DNA of 64,000 bases. Origin: Desulfamplus sp. Its GTDB lineage: Bacteria > Desulfobacterota > Desulfobacteria > Desulfobacterales > Desulfobacteraceae. Below, piece by piece: positions 14,880-23,135 of the stretch; the stretch's first letter is position 1; each line of letters opens with the position of its first letter. The DNA is taken from NCBI GenBank assembly GCA_015232455.1, contig JADFZQ010000017.1:1-64000 (forward strand), in the 5' to 3' direction. The position numbers were made by a program, and so were the translations under genes. The notes beneath the pieces were generated by a model. It saw only the letters and a program-made list of their open reading frames with translations. It did not search any database and had not been told where the DNA came from.

Positions 14880-17012
14880 TTGAAACAATCTGAAAAAAGC
14901 ACTTTATCAATCGTTAATACGGACAATATTGATATAACTCGTAACGATATTGTCCACAATTTTTTGCTTACCAAGAAAGAGAGTGAGCAATTTGGATATA
15001 TTGCTATAAAGCGAGGATATGCAACAGTTCAAGAGGTTAAATATGCACTTGAGCAACAACGGCAGCTCTTTCGTGAGAAAAAGATCAAAAAAATGATAGG
15101 AGATGTACTTGTTGGCTCTGGTGTTCTAACAAATGAACAACATCAAAATATTCTAAAAGTTCAGCGGCTTATCAAAATAAAAAGAGAGGAAAAAGATGTA
15201 GCAAACAATGAAAATAAGGAGAATAAAGAGGTTGGCTCTCAAAGCTATGATAAAGATAAAATAGATAACAGAATAGACAGACAAATAGATAACAGAATAG
15301 ACAAGCAAATAGACAACAGAGTTGAGGTAACAATATCTGCAAATGGAATGGAAGCATGGGTGAAAATCGTTATTCCCCAAGATACTTCAGATTCAAACAT
15401 TTCGGACTTCAATACTGCAGAATTAACCACAGATGCTCTAAATTCTAATGTGCCAGATACAAATTCTCCTGATTCCAATATGTCAAATGCAAGTTCTCCA
15501 GAAAAAGAGAAGCCCATTACACTCACATCAATTAAATCAGCACTTGCAAACAAAGGGGTTAAGAATGGTATCTTAAGTGATGCTATTCTACAATCTCACC
15601 TTGACCGAAAAGATGATTTTTTTCCAGCAGCAGTTGGAAGCTATGACTACAGCTCTTTACCTGAATTTCAATTTTTTGCAAATAATAACAAAACTAATAT
15701 TGTCGATACAGATAACAATACTTCAATTGAGGATTTTATTATCGATAGCCCCATTATAGGTTCGGATATTGTCAAAAAAGGTAAAGCACTTGCAGTAATA
15801 AGCTCTGAAAAGGTTCAAAACAAAGTTCAAGATGTTTTTGGAAAAATCGTCAATATAGATAATTTTCAGTTAAATCCAAATATTGATTCCTCTTTAAAAT
15901 CACAAGAGATAGATAACCCAAAAGAGATAAACAGCATAAAAGAGATAGACTGCAATTATAGTAAGGCATCTCTAATGTTTCGTTGTGGAAAGTGGGTAAG
16001 CATTTCGGAATTTTCTGAAGATAAGTTAAGTATAACCGCAGAACAAAGCGGCTATCCAGCACTCTCAATTGAGGGTAAATTCTACATTTTTCCAGTTGTA
16101 AATGTGCTTGGAGATGCTGATTTGCGTTTTGGGCAAATCGATCAATATGCAAGTTTAAACGTGTCAGGAATACTAACTGGTGCATACCCCGTGAATGTAG
16201 GTCAAGTTAAAGCAAACGAAATACGCGGGGCTAATGTCTTATCAATTGGAGATGTCTCAGTTGAGATAGGCATTATTAACAGCCGAATTAAAACACAAGG
16301 AAATGTTAGGGCAAAATATATTCATAATTCACGCATTGAAGCATTTGGCGATGTGGTTGTTGACCATGAAATAATTGATTCAACAATTATTATCAGTGGA
16401 AAATGCAATGTCTCTAAAGGAAGAGTCATTGCCTCAAGAATATATGCTAAGATGGGAATTGCAGCTATTCGTGTAGGAAGCAATATTACAGAACCATGCG
16501 TCATAAGCGTAGGGTGTGAAGAGCATATTGCTATTCACTCACTTGAGATTAATCAACAGATCAACAACATAAGAAAAGAACTTGATGAGCTTATTAAACA
16601 GAGAGAGAGTCTTGATAGTCAGATAAAAGAGATATTTGAAAAGATGGTAGAGCTTAAAGTTGGTTATGACAAAGAAAGTGCTAATCTAAAAGAGATGGTA
16701 GAGCTTAAAGCTGATTATGATAAAGCAAATGCTAATCTAAAGCAGATGGTTGAGATTCTCAAACAGCACAATAAACAGAAAAAAACTCTCGAACTTAGTT
16801 TAGAAAAAATTGAAACTAATATAAATAAGGTTAAGCCAAAGGTTAAAAGGGATATAGCCCAGCTTGAATTAGATAGAAATATTTTGTTGAGATGGGCAGA
16901 ATCAAAATCGCCTCTCCCTGAAATTAAAGTTTCTGGCAGGTTATCTGATGAGACTGTTGTTAAAGGCTTTATAAATACGGATTTACTAACGCTCCATAAC
17001 CACACTATTTAG
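14880..17012 (+). CDS. DUF342 / FapA-family protein with N-terminal adaptor domain
   Basis: A 710-residue cytoplasmic protein. Residues about 35-95 form a helical domain (GYIAIKRGYATVQEVKYALE, IGDVLVGSGVLTNEQHQNIL) like those at the N-termini of type II secretion/pilus ATPases. A low-complexity linker follows, with tandem DNRIDRQ/DNRIDKQ repeats (about 122-145). The DUF342 beta-helix lies about 395-560 (GDVSVEIGIINSRIKTQG, ASRIYAKMGIAAIRVG). A C-terminal coiled coil contains a duplicated MVELK-YDK-ANLK unit (about 590-625). Members are called FapA and are linked to flagellar or surface assembly. The start is an apparent TTG, 16 bases after the pta stop, so the two are probably cotranscribed. 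Confidence 0.82.
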   Translation: MKQSEKSTLSIVNTDNIDITRNDIVHNFLLTKKESEQFGYIAIKRGYATVQEVKYALEQQRQLFREKKIKKMIGDVLVGSGVLTNEQHQNILKVQRLIKIKREEKDVANNENKENKEVGSQSYDKDKIDNRIDRQIDNRIDKQIDNRVEVTISANGMEAWVKIVIPQDTSDSNISDFNTAELTTDALNSNVPDTNSPDSNMSNASSPEKEKPITLTSIKSALANKGVKNGILSDAILQSHLDRKDDFFPAAVGSYDYSSLPEFQFFANNNKTNIVDTDNNTSIEDFIIDSPIIGSDIVKKGKALAVISSEKVQNKVQDVFGKIVNIDNFQLNPNIDSSLKSQEIDNPKEINSIKEIDCNYSKASLMFRCGKWVSISEFSEDKLSITAEQSGYPALSIEGKFYIFPVVNVLGDADLRFGQIDQYASLNVSGILTGAYPVNVGQVKANEIRGANVLSIGDVSVEIGIINSRIKTQGNVRAKYIHNSRIEAFGDVVVDHEIIDSTIIISGKCNVSKGRVIASRIYAKMGIAAIRVGSNITEPCVISVGCEEHIAIHSLEINQQINNIRKELDELIKQRESLDSQIKEIFEKMVELKVGYDKESANLKEMVELKADYDKANANLKQMVEILKQHNKQKKTLELSLEKIETNINKVKPKVKRDIAQLELDRNILLRWAESKSPLPEIKVSGRLSDETVVKGFINTDLLTLHNHTI

Positions 17013-17031
17013 AGAAAAAAAGGAGTAAAAT

Positions 17032-18708
17032 ATGCAAAGAGAAAATCTATTAAAGCGATTAACAGATGCCCCTGAAAAAATATGGGATATTGTGATTATT
17101 GGGGGCGGTGCCACAGGACTTGGAATCGCTGTAGATGCTGCTTCAAGAGGCTATTCAACGGTTCTTTTAGAACAGTCTGATTTTGCAAAAGGAACATCAA
17201 GTAGAAGTACAAAATTGGTTCACGGTGGTGTTCGTTATCTTGCTCAAGGAGATATTTCTCTTGTGTTTGAGGCTTTGCATGAACGAGGACTTTTACGTCA
17301 GAACGCACCACATCTTGTTAAAAATCAAGAATTTATCATTCCAAGTTATGATTGGTGGGAAGGACCATTCTACAATATAGGCATGAAGGTCTATGATATT
17401 ATGGCTGGCAAACTTGGTCTTGGTCCATCTGAGAAGATTTCTCGCGATGAGACTATGAAGGCAATCCCTAATCTTGATGAAAATTGTTTGAACGGCGGCG
17501 TTATTTACCATGATGGTCAGTTTGATGATTCTCGTCTTGCAATTAATCTTGCTCAGACTGCTGTTGAAAATGGTGCTGTTGTCCTTAACTACATGGCTGT
17601 AACAGAACTAATCTATGATGAAGATAGATTTGTAGCTGGTGTTGGAGTAGTGGATAAAGAGAGCGGTCTAAGCCATAAGGTTTCATCTCGCGTGGTTATA
17701 AATGCCACTGGGGTATTTGCTGATGGCATAATGCAGATGGACGATAGAACTTTGCCAAACATGATACGTCCAAGTCAAGGAATTCACATTGTTCTTGATA
17801 AATCTTTTTTGCAGGGAAATTCTGCTATTATGATTCCAAAAACTTCTGATGGCAGAGTTCTTTTTGCTGTTCCTTGGCACGGAAAGGTGGTGGTTGGCAC
17901 TACAGATACGCCTCTTAATTTAGATGAAACATCTCTTGAACCGCGTGCGTTAGAACATGAAATTGAGTTTGTTCTAACTACTGCTGCACAATATTTAAAA
18001 AAAGATCCAAAAAGAGAAGATGTTTTAAGTATTTTTGCGGGGCTGCGTCCTCTTGCAGCACAAGAAAATGATTTTAAACGAACAGAGAAAAGTGGTAAGG
18101 GAGAGACGGAGCATGGTGGCAAAAAAAAGGCGGATCAAGGTGGTAAAGATAATAAAATAGTAAATGAAACTTCTGAAGAGCCAAAAACCAAAGAGTTATC
18201 AAGAAGCCACAAACTTATAGTTTCGCTCTCTGGCTTAATTACCATCACTGGTGGTAAATGGACAACATATCGCAAGATGGCAGAAGATACAGTCAATAAA
18301 GCATGGATGATAGGTGGATTGCCTGAAAAAAAATGTGTAACTCACAATATGCCAATTCACGGCTATGTAAAAAATACAGATTTTGAAGCACCTTGCTATT
18401 TTTATGGTTCAGATAAAGCACAGATAGAAGATATGGTTCACCAAAATCCAACTCTTGGAAAAAGACTACACCCAGATTACGAATACACCAAAGCTCATGT
18501 GGTATGGGCAGCACGGCATGAAATGGCACGAACTGTTGAGGATTTTCTATCTCGCAGGGTACGAATGCTTCTCTTAGATGCGAGGGTTAGTGTGAAAATG
18601 GCACCAGAAGTTGCTCAAATTATGGCTCAAGAGCTTGGACGAAATGGCGAATGGGTAGAGTCCCAAAGTAAAGAATATATGGAGCTTGCAAAGGGGTATA
18701 TTTTATAA
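17032..18708 (+). CDS. glpD: FAD-dependent glycerol-3-phosphate dehydrogenase
   Basis: Oxidises sn-glycerol 3-phosphate to dihydroxyacetone phosphate at the inner membrane. It has the FAD dinucleotide motif VIIGGGATGLG (residues 21-31), GTSSRSTKLVHGGVRYL (55-71), a mid-domain IRPSQGIHIVLD, ITGGKWTTYRKMAEDT before the C-terminal DAO_C domain, and a C-terminal helical region. Length 558. A charged Gly/Lys-rich stretch (about 349-392, for example GKGETEHGGKKKADQGGKDN) interrupts the catalytic domain between GLRPLAA and GLITITGG and looks like a disordered insertion. AGGAG precedes ATG. It follows the DUF342 gene by 19 bases. Whether it pairs with GlpBC-like partners cannot be seen. Confidence 0.93.
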   Translation: MQRENLLKRLTDAPEKIWDIVIIGGGATGLGIAVDAASRGYSTVLLEQSDFAKGTSSRSTKLVHGGVRYLAQGDISLVFEALHERGLLRQNAPHLVKNQEFIIPSYDWWEGPFYNIGMKVYDIMAGKLGLGPSEKISRDETMKAIPNLDENCLNGGVIYHDGQFDDSRLAINLAQTAVENGAVVLNYMAVTELIYDEDRFVAGVGVVDKESGLSHKVSSRVVINATGVFADGIMQMDDRTLPNMIRPSQGIHIVLDKSFLQGNSAIMIPKTSDGRVLFAVPWHGKVVVGTTDTPLNLDETSLEPRALEHEIEFVLTTAAQYLKKDPKREDVLSIFAGLRPLAAQENDFKRTEKSGKGETEHGGKKKADQGGKDNKIVNETSEEPKTKELSRSHKLIVSLSGLITITGGKWTTYRKMAEDTVNKAWMIGGLPEKKCVTHNMPIHGYVKNTDFEAPCYFYGSDKAQIEDMVHQNPTLGKRLHPDYEYTKAHVVWAARHEMARTVEDFLSRRVRMLLLDARVSVKMAPEVAQIMAQELGRNGEWVESQSKEYMELAKGYIL

Positions 18709-18804
18709 CAGTAATTTATTGTTTTTGAGCATCTCCATCTTCATAGTATGGAGATTTAAACATGATTCGGTCAACAATAATTGCAGCGAAGCTGCTTATG
18801 TTCT

Positions 18805-18829
18805 TAGAGACGAACGCCGTGCGTCTCTA
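18805..18829. repeat. dispersed GTAGAGAC-type palindrome (imperfect copy)
   Basis: TAGAGACG and CGTCTCTA arms flank AACGCCGTG. The element lies between convergent genes (ends at 18708 and 18876). A second small hairpin (ATCTCCAT/ATGGAGAT) lies at about 18732-18753. Neither has a long T-tract, but both could slow transcription between the convergent units. Confidence 0.65.
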
Positions 18830-18875
18830 CTCGTCAACAACAATAGAGCAAAGATAAACAAATAAAATAGTAGTG

Positions 18876-20861
18876 TTATAGCTTCATAAACTTTAGAATA
18901 GTTTCAAGAAGTTTTTCTCGGTTAATTGGCTTTGTTATATAGTCATCCATACCACTTTGAATAAATATCTCTCTATCTTCTTTCATGGCGTGGGCAGTAA
19001 GGGCAATAATAGGGATTCTGCTGAACCCTTTGTTTTTTTCATATTCTCTTATCTCTTTTGTTGCCTCAATACCAGTCATTATAGGCATCTGTCCATCCAT
19101 TAAAATCAGATGAAAATTGCCGCCTATAAATTGTGCTACCGCTTCCTCACCATTTCTTGCGACAGAAACATTATCAACACCAAAATGTTTTAAAATACTT
19201 ATAACAACTTTTTGATTTACAATATTGTCTTCTGCAATCAATATTTTTAATTTTTTGAGAAACTTTTGGTTAATTTTGTTTAGATTGCCTAAGGTAATTC
19301 CATAGGAGGTAGATGAGTTGGTTTCGTTAACATTACGATCTAAATCTCTATTTTCAGTAAGAGTAGCTGTCTGCTTCTGAAAAGTAATTGCGAACCAAAA
19401 TGTTGACCCTTTTCCTTCATCTGAAACTACCCCGATAGTTCCCCCCATAAGCTCTGTAAGTTGTTTTGAAATTGCAAGTCCAAGTCCTGTCCCTCCATAG
19501 TTACGTGTCATAGATGCATCAACTTGAGAGAACGACCTAAATAGTCGATTCATCCGATCGTGAGGAATTCCAATACCTGTATCTATAATATCAAATCTTA
19601 TAGTAACATTTTCTTGTATTTGATCAACAGAATTACCATTTTCTGAAATCAGATTAATAAGAATAGGATTTTCTGAAGGGATATTAACAGATATGTTATT
19701 CTCTAAAACTTTATTATGAATATTATCTTTAATAAGATATATATGTAGTATAACCTTACCTTTTTCAGTAAACTTGATTGCATTTCCGCACAAATTCAGA
19801 AGTATCTGACGAATTCGACCCGGGTCTCCCTTTAAAAACTGAGGAACATCTCCATCTACTATCAAAGAATACTCAAGCCCTTTGTTTGTGGCGTGGATAC
19901 GCATAATATCAGAAACAATGCCAGTAATTTTTCTTAAATCAAAATCAATAATTTCAATGTCAAGTTTGCCAGCCTCAATTTTGGAGTAGTCCAAAATATC
20001 GTTTATAATCTCTATCAAGGCATCTGCACTATATTTGACAGATTCAGCATAATGTTTTTGTTCTTCTGTCAAAGTAGTCTGGAGCAAAAGGTCAGCCATT
20101 CCAATTACGCCGTTCATTGGAGTTCTTATTTCATGGCTCATATTTGCAAGAAATTCGCTTTTAGCAATACTTGCAGATTCTGCCTTTTCCCTTGCAACTA
20201 TAAGGTCTCTATTTACCTGCTCAAGTTCAGAACTTTTCTTTTGCAGTTCTGATGTGTTCTTTTCAAGTTCTAATGTCTTTTTTTGAAGCTCTAAAGTTTT
20301 CTTTTGAAGCTCTGATGTTCTGCTTTCAATTTCACTGTTGAGGCGTGTGGCATATTCTAAGCTATGCCTATGGTTCTCCATCAATATCTCTTCATATTTT
20401 TTCTTAAATACGCTTATCTGGCGTTTGAGCTGCTCTTTTTGGGTTTTAAGCAAAGATTGAGTATCTAAAACCTTGCTTTGGCTTAAACAGAGTTTTTCAC
20501 ACAGCTCAAAGATATTTCGTAAAGGTGTTAATAACACAATATTATCTTTATCAATTTCTTGACAGGAGGAGTCTATAGATTGTGTAACTAAAGGAGAAAA
20601 GAAATTATAGAAAAGAGTGCTTTTAAGTGATGGAAAATAAATTGATGAAGAGGCTATATAATTTTCAGATTTTGGAGATTTTATATAATTTTTAGATAAT
20701 GTTGAAGATAAAGGCAGAGAAACGCCGCTATCTGTTATGATTTTAAAGGAAAATTTTTCTAGCTCGCTGCATGGAATATACTGCTCTAATAGATTAAGAA
20801 ATTGTCTGTTTATTTCAGAAGAATCTTCAAACTCATCAAAAAGGTTATCAATATCAACCAT
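18876..20861 (-). CDS. cytoplasmic hybrid histidine kinase
   Basis: A 661-residue sensor kinase without membrane helices. Residues 1-135 are an unrecognised input region. A coiled coil (136-232) includes near-identical heptads (ELQKKT, ELQKKT, ELEKNT, ELQKKS). HisKA follows with the phosphoacceptor in [13 protein letters not shown] (His243). HATPase_c has the N box at Asn360, DTGIGIP and GGTGLGL. The C-terminal receiver has its phosphorylatable aspartate in LILMDGQMP (Asp589) and the conserved lysine in TKP (Lys644). The domain order resembles BarA-type kinases lacking an HPt module. The HDOD gene lies just upstream, so the two may work in one signalling path. Ligand unknown. Confidence 0.92.
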   Translation of the reverse strand: MVDIDNLFDEFEDSSEINRQFLNLLEQYIPCSELEKFSFKIITDSGVSLPLSSTLSKNYIKSPKSENYIASSSIYFPSLKSTLFYNFFSPLVTQSIDSSCQEIDKDNIVLLTPLRNIFELCEKLCLSQSKVLDTQSLLKTQKEQLKRQISVFKKKYEEILMENHRHSLEYATRLNSEIESRTSELQKKTLELQKKTLELEKNTSELQKKSSELEQVNRDLIVAREKAESASIAKSEFLANMSHEIRTPMNGVIGMADLLLQTTLTEEQKHYAESVKYSADALIEIINDILDYSKIEAGKLDIEIIDFDLRKITGIVSDIMRIHATNKGLEYSLIVDGDVPQFLKGDPGRIRQILLNLCGNAIKFTEKGKVILHIYLIKDNIHNKVLENNISVNIPSENPILINLISENGNSVDQIQENVTIRFDIIDTGIGIPHDRMNRLFRSFSQVDASMTRNYGGTGLGLAISKQLTELMGGTIGVVSDEGKGSTFWFAITFQKQTATLTENRDLDRNVNETNSSTSYGITLGNLNKINQKFLKKLKILIAEDNIVNQKVVISILKHFGVDNVSVARNGEEAVAQFIGGNFHLILMDGQMPIMTGIEATKEIREYEKNKGFSRIPIIALTAHAMKEDREIFIQSGMDDYITKPINREKLLETILKFMKL

Positions 20862-20915
20862 ACCGCCACTTTACTTTTAGTTTAATTTTAATTATTTTTA
20901 TAAGAAACACAAAAG

Positions 20916-21782
20916 CTACATTGAGTATATATCTTCTGCTTTGGAAAGCTCCTCTGGCAAATCTTCTGTAAGAGCTTTATATTCTTTTATATTATCTCGT
21001 ATATGAATCATCAAAGATGGCGAAAGCTCTCCTTTCATCTGATGAAGAACTGTATAGTTAAGTCTTGCTACTAAATAATCAGATATCTGAACAATTGCTG
21101 GAAAGCTTTTATTTTCCTGTTCGCTGCTTAATACGTCGTGATGTTGCTTAACACCGTTTTGAACGCTAATCGGTAATTTCCAATCACCTGTAATAATATG
21201 ACCTATTATAGTGTGGTCTGTATGTAGAATATCATTTTCATATTGAGTTATATTCTTGTTATCTTTTGGATTCCAAGCCATACATACTTTTAAAAATTCA
21301 TCTGGCATAACTTGATCAGCAATAATTAGCCCTATATCATGGACAATACCGCACAAAAAGGCATCTTCACCTTTTTGACCAAATATTCTCTCCATAATCA
21401 TCTGGCTACAAATTGCAACAGCAACACAGTGCATCCAGAGCCTTTTTCTCGAAAGATATTGTTCATCAATTTTATCTTTAAAGAGATTTTTTAGAGCGTC
21501 AACTACAATAAGATTGCGAAGATTATCAAGACCAATAAATGCAATAGCTTCAGAGATACTTGTTACACGTGTTCTTAAAGCATAAAAAGGACTATTAACC
21601 AATCTGAGTAATCTTAATACAAGAGTTGGGTCCATCTTGATAACATGTTCAAATTCTTCTAATGTTGTTTTATCATCAGATATCATCTTTATAAGGCGAG
21701 TTGCTACACTTGGGAGAGTTTTCATCTCTTTAAGTTTGTTTAGCATCAATTGAGCATTTTTTATGCTATCGCCTTTGAACAT
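20916..21782 (-). CDS. HDOD-domain signalling protein
   Basis: A 288-residue protein consisting almost wholly of one HDOD domain: LKEMKTLPSVATRLIKMISD, MDPTLVLRLLRLVNSPFYAL, ISEAIAFIGLDNLRNLIVV, and CGIVHDIGLIIADQ around residue 145. HDOD domains are catalytically inactive relatives of HD hydrolases used in signalling, often in chemotaxis or biofilm regulation. Here an HD pair remains in VHDIG, but the full metal-binding set was not verified. The gene lies 54 bases upstream of the hybrid kinase on the same strand, suggesting a shared operon. Confidence 0.88.
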   Translation of the reverse strand: MFKGDSIKNAQLMLNKLKEMKTLPSVATRLIKMISDDKTTLEEFEHVIKMDPTLVLRLLRLVNSPFYALRTRVTSISEAIAFIGLDNLRNLIVVDALKNLFKDKIDEQYLSRKRLWMHCVAVAICSQMIMERIFGQKGEDAFLCGIVHDIGLIIADQVMPDEFLKVCMAWNPKDNKNITQYENDILHTDHTIIGHIITGDWKLPISVQNGVKQHHDVLSSEQENKSFPAIVQISDYLVARLNYTVLHQMKGELSPSLMIHIRDNIKEYKALTEDLPEELSKAEDIYSM

Positions 21783-21812
21783 CTATATCTCCCTGTAAAA
21801 AATAACATTTAA

Positions 21813-21845
21813 AGATTTGACAGCTTTTATAAAGTTGTCAAATCT
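21813..21845. repeat. dispersed GATTTGACAAC-type palindrome
   Basis: AGATTTGACAGCTTT pairs with AAAGTTGTCAAATCT, with one mismatch in the arms and a short TATA-type centre. It lies between the ACBP gene and the HDOD gene. It matches the perfect copy at 12379-12411 at most positions. Confidence 0.75.
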
Positions 21846-21866
21846 CATGGTTACCCTTATAAATTT

Positions 21867-22124
21867 CTATCCTTTTAGCTTTGCCACAAGGTCTATATAA
21901 TCTTGCTTTGCTTTATCCTGTGGAGTTCCCTGCAATTTAGCCCAAGCATCATATTTTGCACGACCTTTAAAATCAGTCAATCCTGGACGTTTGCCTGTAA
22001 CATCACCTACGCTTCCTTGTTTAAATAGAGAATAGAGTTTAAGCAGTGTATCATTATCAGGTTTCTTTGATAGTGTATGAACATCTTTGCCAGCTTGCTC
22101 GAATTTTGCAATCAAATCGCTCAT
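21867..22124 (-). CDS. acyl-CoA-binding protein (ACBP)
   Basis: An 85-residue protein with the whole ACBP fold signature: four-helix length, LLKLYSLFKQGSVGDVTGKRPGLTD is the family core (shown only partly here as KLYSLFKQGSVGD), then KGRAKYDAWAKLQG and DYIDLVAKLKG. Conserved ligand contacts, the tyrosine of LYxxFKQ and the lysine of the FKQ motif, are present. ACBPs bind long-chain acyl-CoA esters in the cytoplasm. The family is mainly eukaryotic with a patchy bacterial distribution. AAGGAG precedes the ATG. It stands alone between palindromic repeats, with no fatty-acid gene next to it. Confidence 0.93.
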   Translation of the reverse strand: MSDLIAKFEQAGKDVHTLSKKPDNDTLLKLYSLFKQGSVGDVTGKRPGLTDFKGRAKYDAWAKLQGTPQDKAKQDYIDLVAKLKG

Positions 22125-22201
22125 TTGTTTCTCCTTAAGTTTAGTAATTTGGAATGGTTTATTATAACAATCATGCCTTGAGGCACAACAAATATTAAAA
22201 C

Positions 22202-22243
22202 TGTAGAGACAAAGATTCGTGGCTGTGAATCTTTGTCTCTACA
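22202..22243. repeat. dispersed GTAGAGAC-type palindrome (long arms)
   Basis: Perfect 17-base arms, TGTAGAGACAAAGATTC and its complement, enclose GTGGCTGT. The outer bases match the family; the inner part differs from the GCACGG type. Just beyond it a further partial repeat, GATCTCTATCTCTACA, is visible up to about 22265. Confidence 0.8.
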
Positions 22244-22304
22244 ATCGTTGATCTCTATCTCTACAAATTCGAATTTCTAAATTTTGATATATGAAAAGGA
22301 ATGA

Positions 22305-23111
22305 TTAAAAGACATTTTGTGCTGATTTAACAGTTTTTCTATTTTTAGTCTCTCTTTCTAAAACCTCTGCTTGAAGCAAATCTTCAAGCCTCTTTGCAAA
22401 GCATATAAAAAGCTCATAAACAGGTTTACCAAACTGATCTGGAACAAATGATAAAATAAGAAGATCTCCACTATTTTCCCAGCACAAAGATTTACCATTA
22501 CTATTTTTCCAAGGTATTTCGCGAGGCGTTCCATACTTTTGTTTTAAAGTATCGACTATATTTAAGTCATCTTTTTTAAAATTTACCTTTATTAAAAGTG
22601 GTGTGCTGTTAAATTCAGAAAATAAAAACTCTACATAGTTAAATGGAAGACTCTTTTTTGTTGCATATCTATATGCAAGTTTTACTGTGTTATGCTCAAC
22701 ACGCTCTCCAATTAAGGATATTTTACCCTCTCCTCCAACTGTAGATGGATTAATTTTTCCTGTTGGCGAGTTTAATCTTTGGTTAAGCTCTTCAAAGTAA
22801 GGGAAGTTATCTTTAAGAAATAGCTTTTCATAAAGATTTAAGTTGATTGTATTACGACTCTCTGTTGAGTGATCACCAAGTATGCTGTCAAGGTGGCTTT
22901 TCAGATTATGAGATAAAGTGGTATTAACATCAACATCAAAAAAGGTGTAGGTTATTGGATAGTTTTCTATTTTATCAGATAAAGTATTATTGCTATTTTC
23001 ACTGCAAGAGACGCATAGAAAAAATAAGCTAAAAAAGATAAACACTCTTGCACTAATTAGAATTGGATTGAAATTTTTAATGGGAAATATATCTGACAAT
23101 ATAGTAGTCAT
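22305..23111 (-). CDS. hypothetical lipoprotein
   Basis: A 268-residue protein with an N-terminal hydrophobic segment (about residues 20-35, RVFIFFSLFFLCV) ending in a lipobox VSC at Cys36. The extra ~18 residues before the hydrophobic core are long for a signal peptide, so a later start is possible. The mature domain is mixed alpha/beta and not recognised (EFLFSEFNSTPLLIKVNFKK, YGTPREIPWKNSNGKSLCW). The gene follows clpA by 24 bases on the same strand. It is probably anchored in the periplasm. Function unknown. Confidence 0.6.
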   Translation of the reverse strand: MTTILSDIFPIKNFNPILISARVFIFFSLFFLCVSCSENSNNTLSDKIENYPITYTFFDVDVNTTLSHNLKSHLDSILGDHSTESRNTINLNLYEKLFLKDNFPYFEELNQRLNSPTGKINPSTVGGEGKISLIGERVEHNTVKLAYRYATKKSLPFNYVEFLFSEFNSTPLLIKVNFKKDDLNIVDTLKQKYGTPREIPWKNSNGKSLCWENSGDLLILSFVPDQFGKPVYELFICFAKRLEDLLQAEVLERETKNRKTVKSAQNVF

Positions 23112-23135
23112 AATTATCCTAATCTAAAATGAGGA

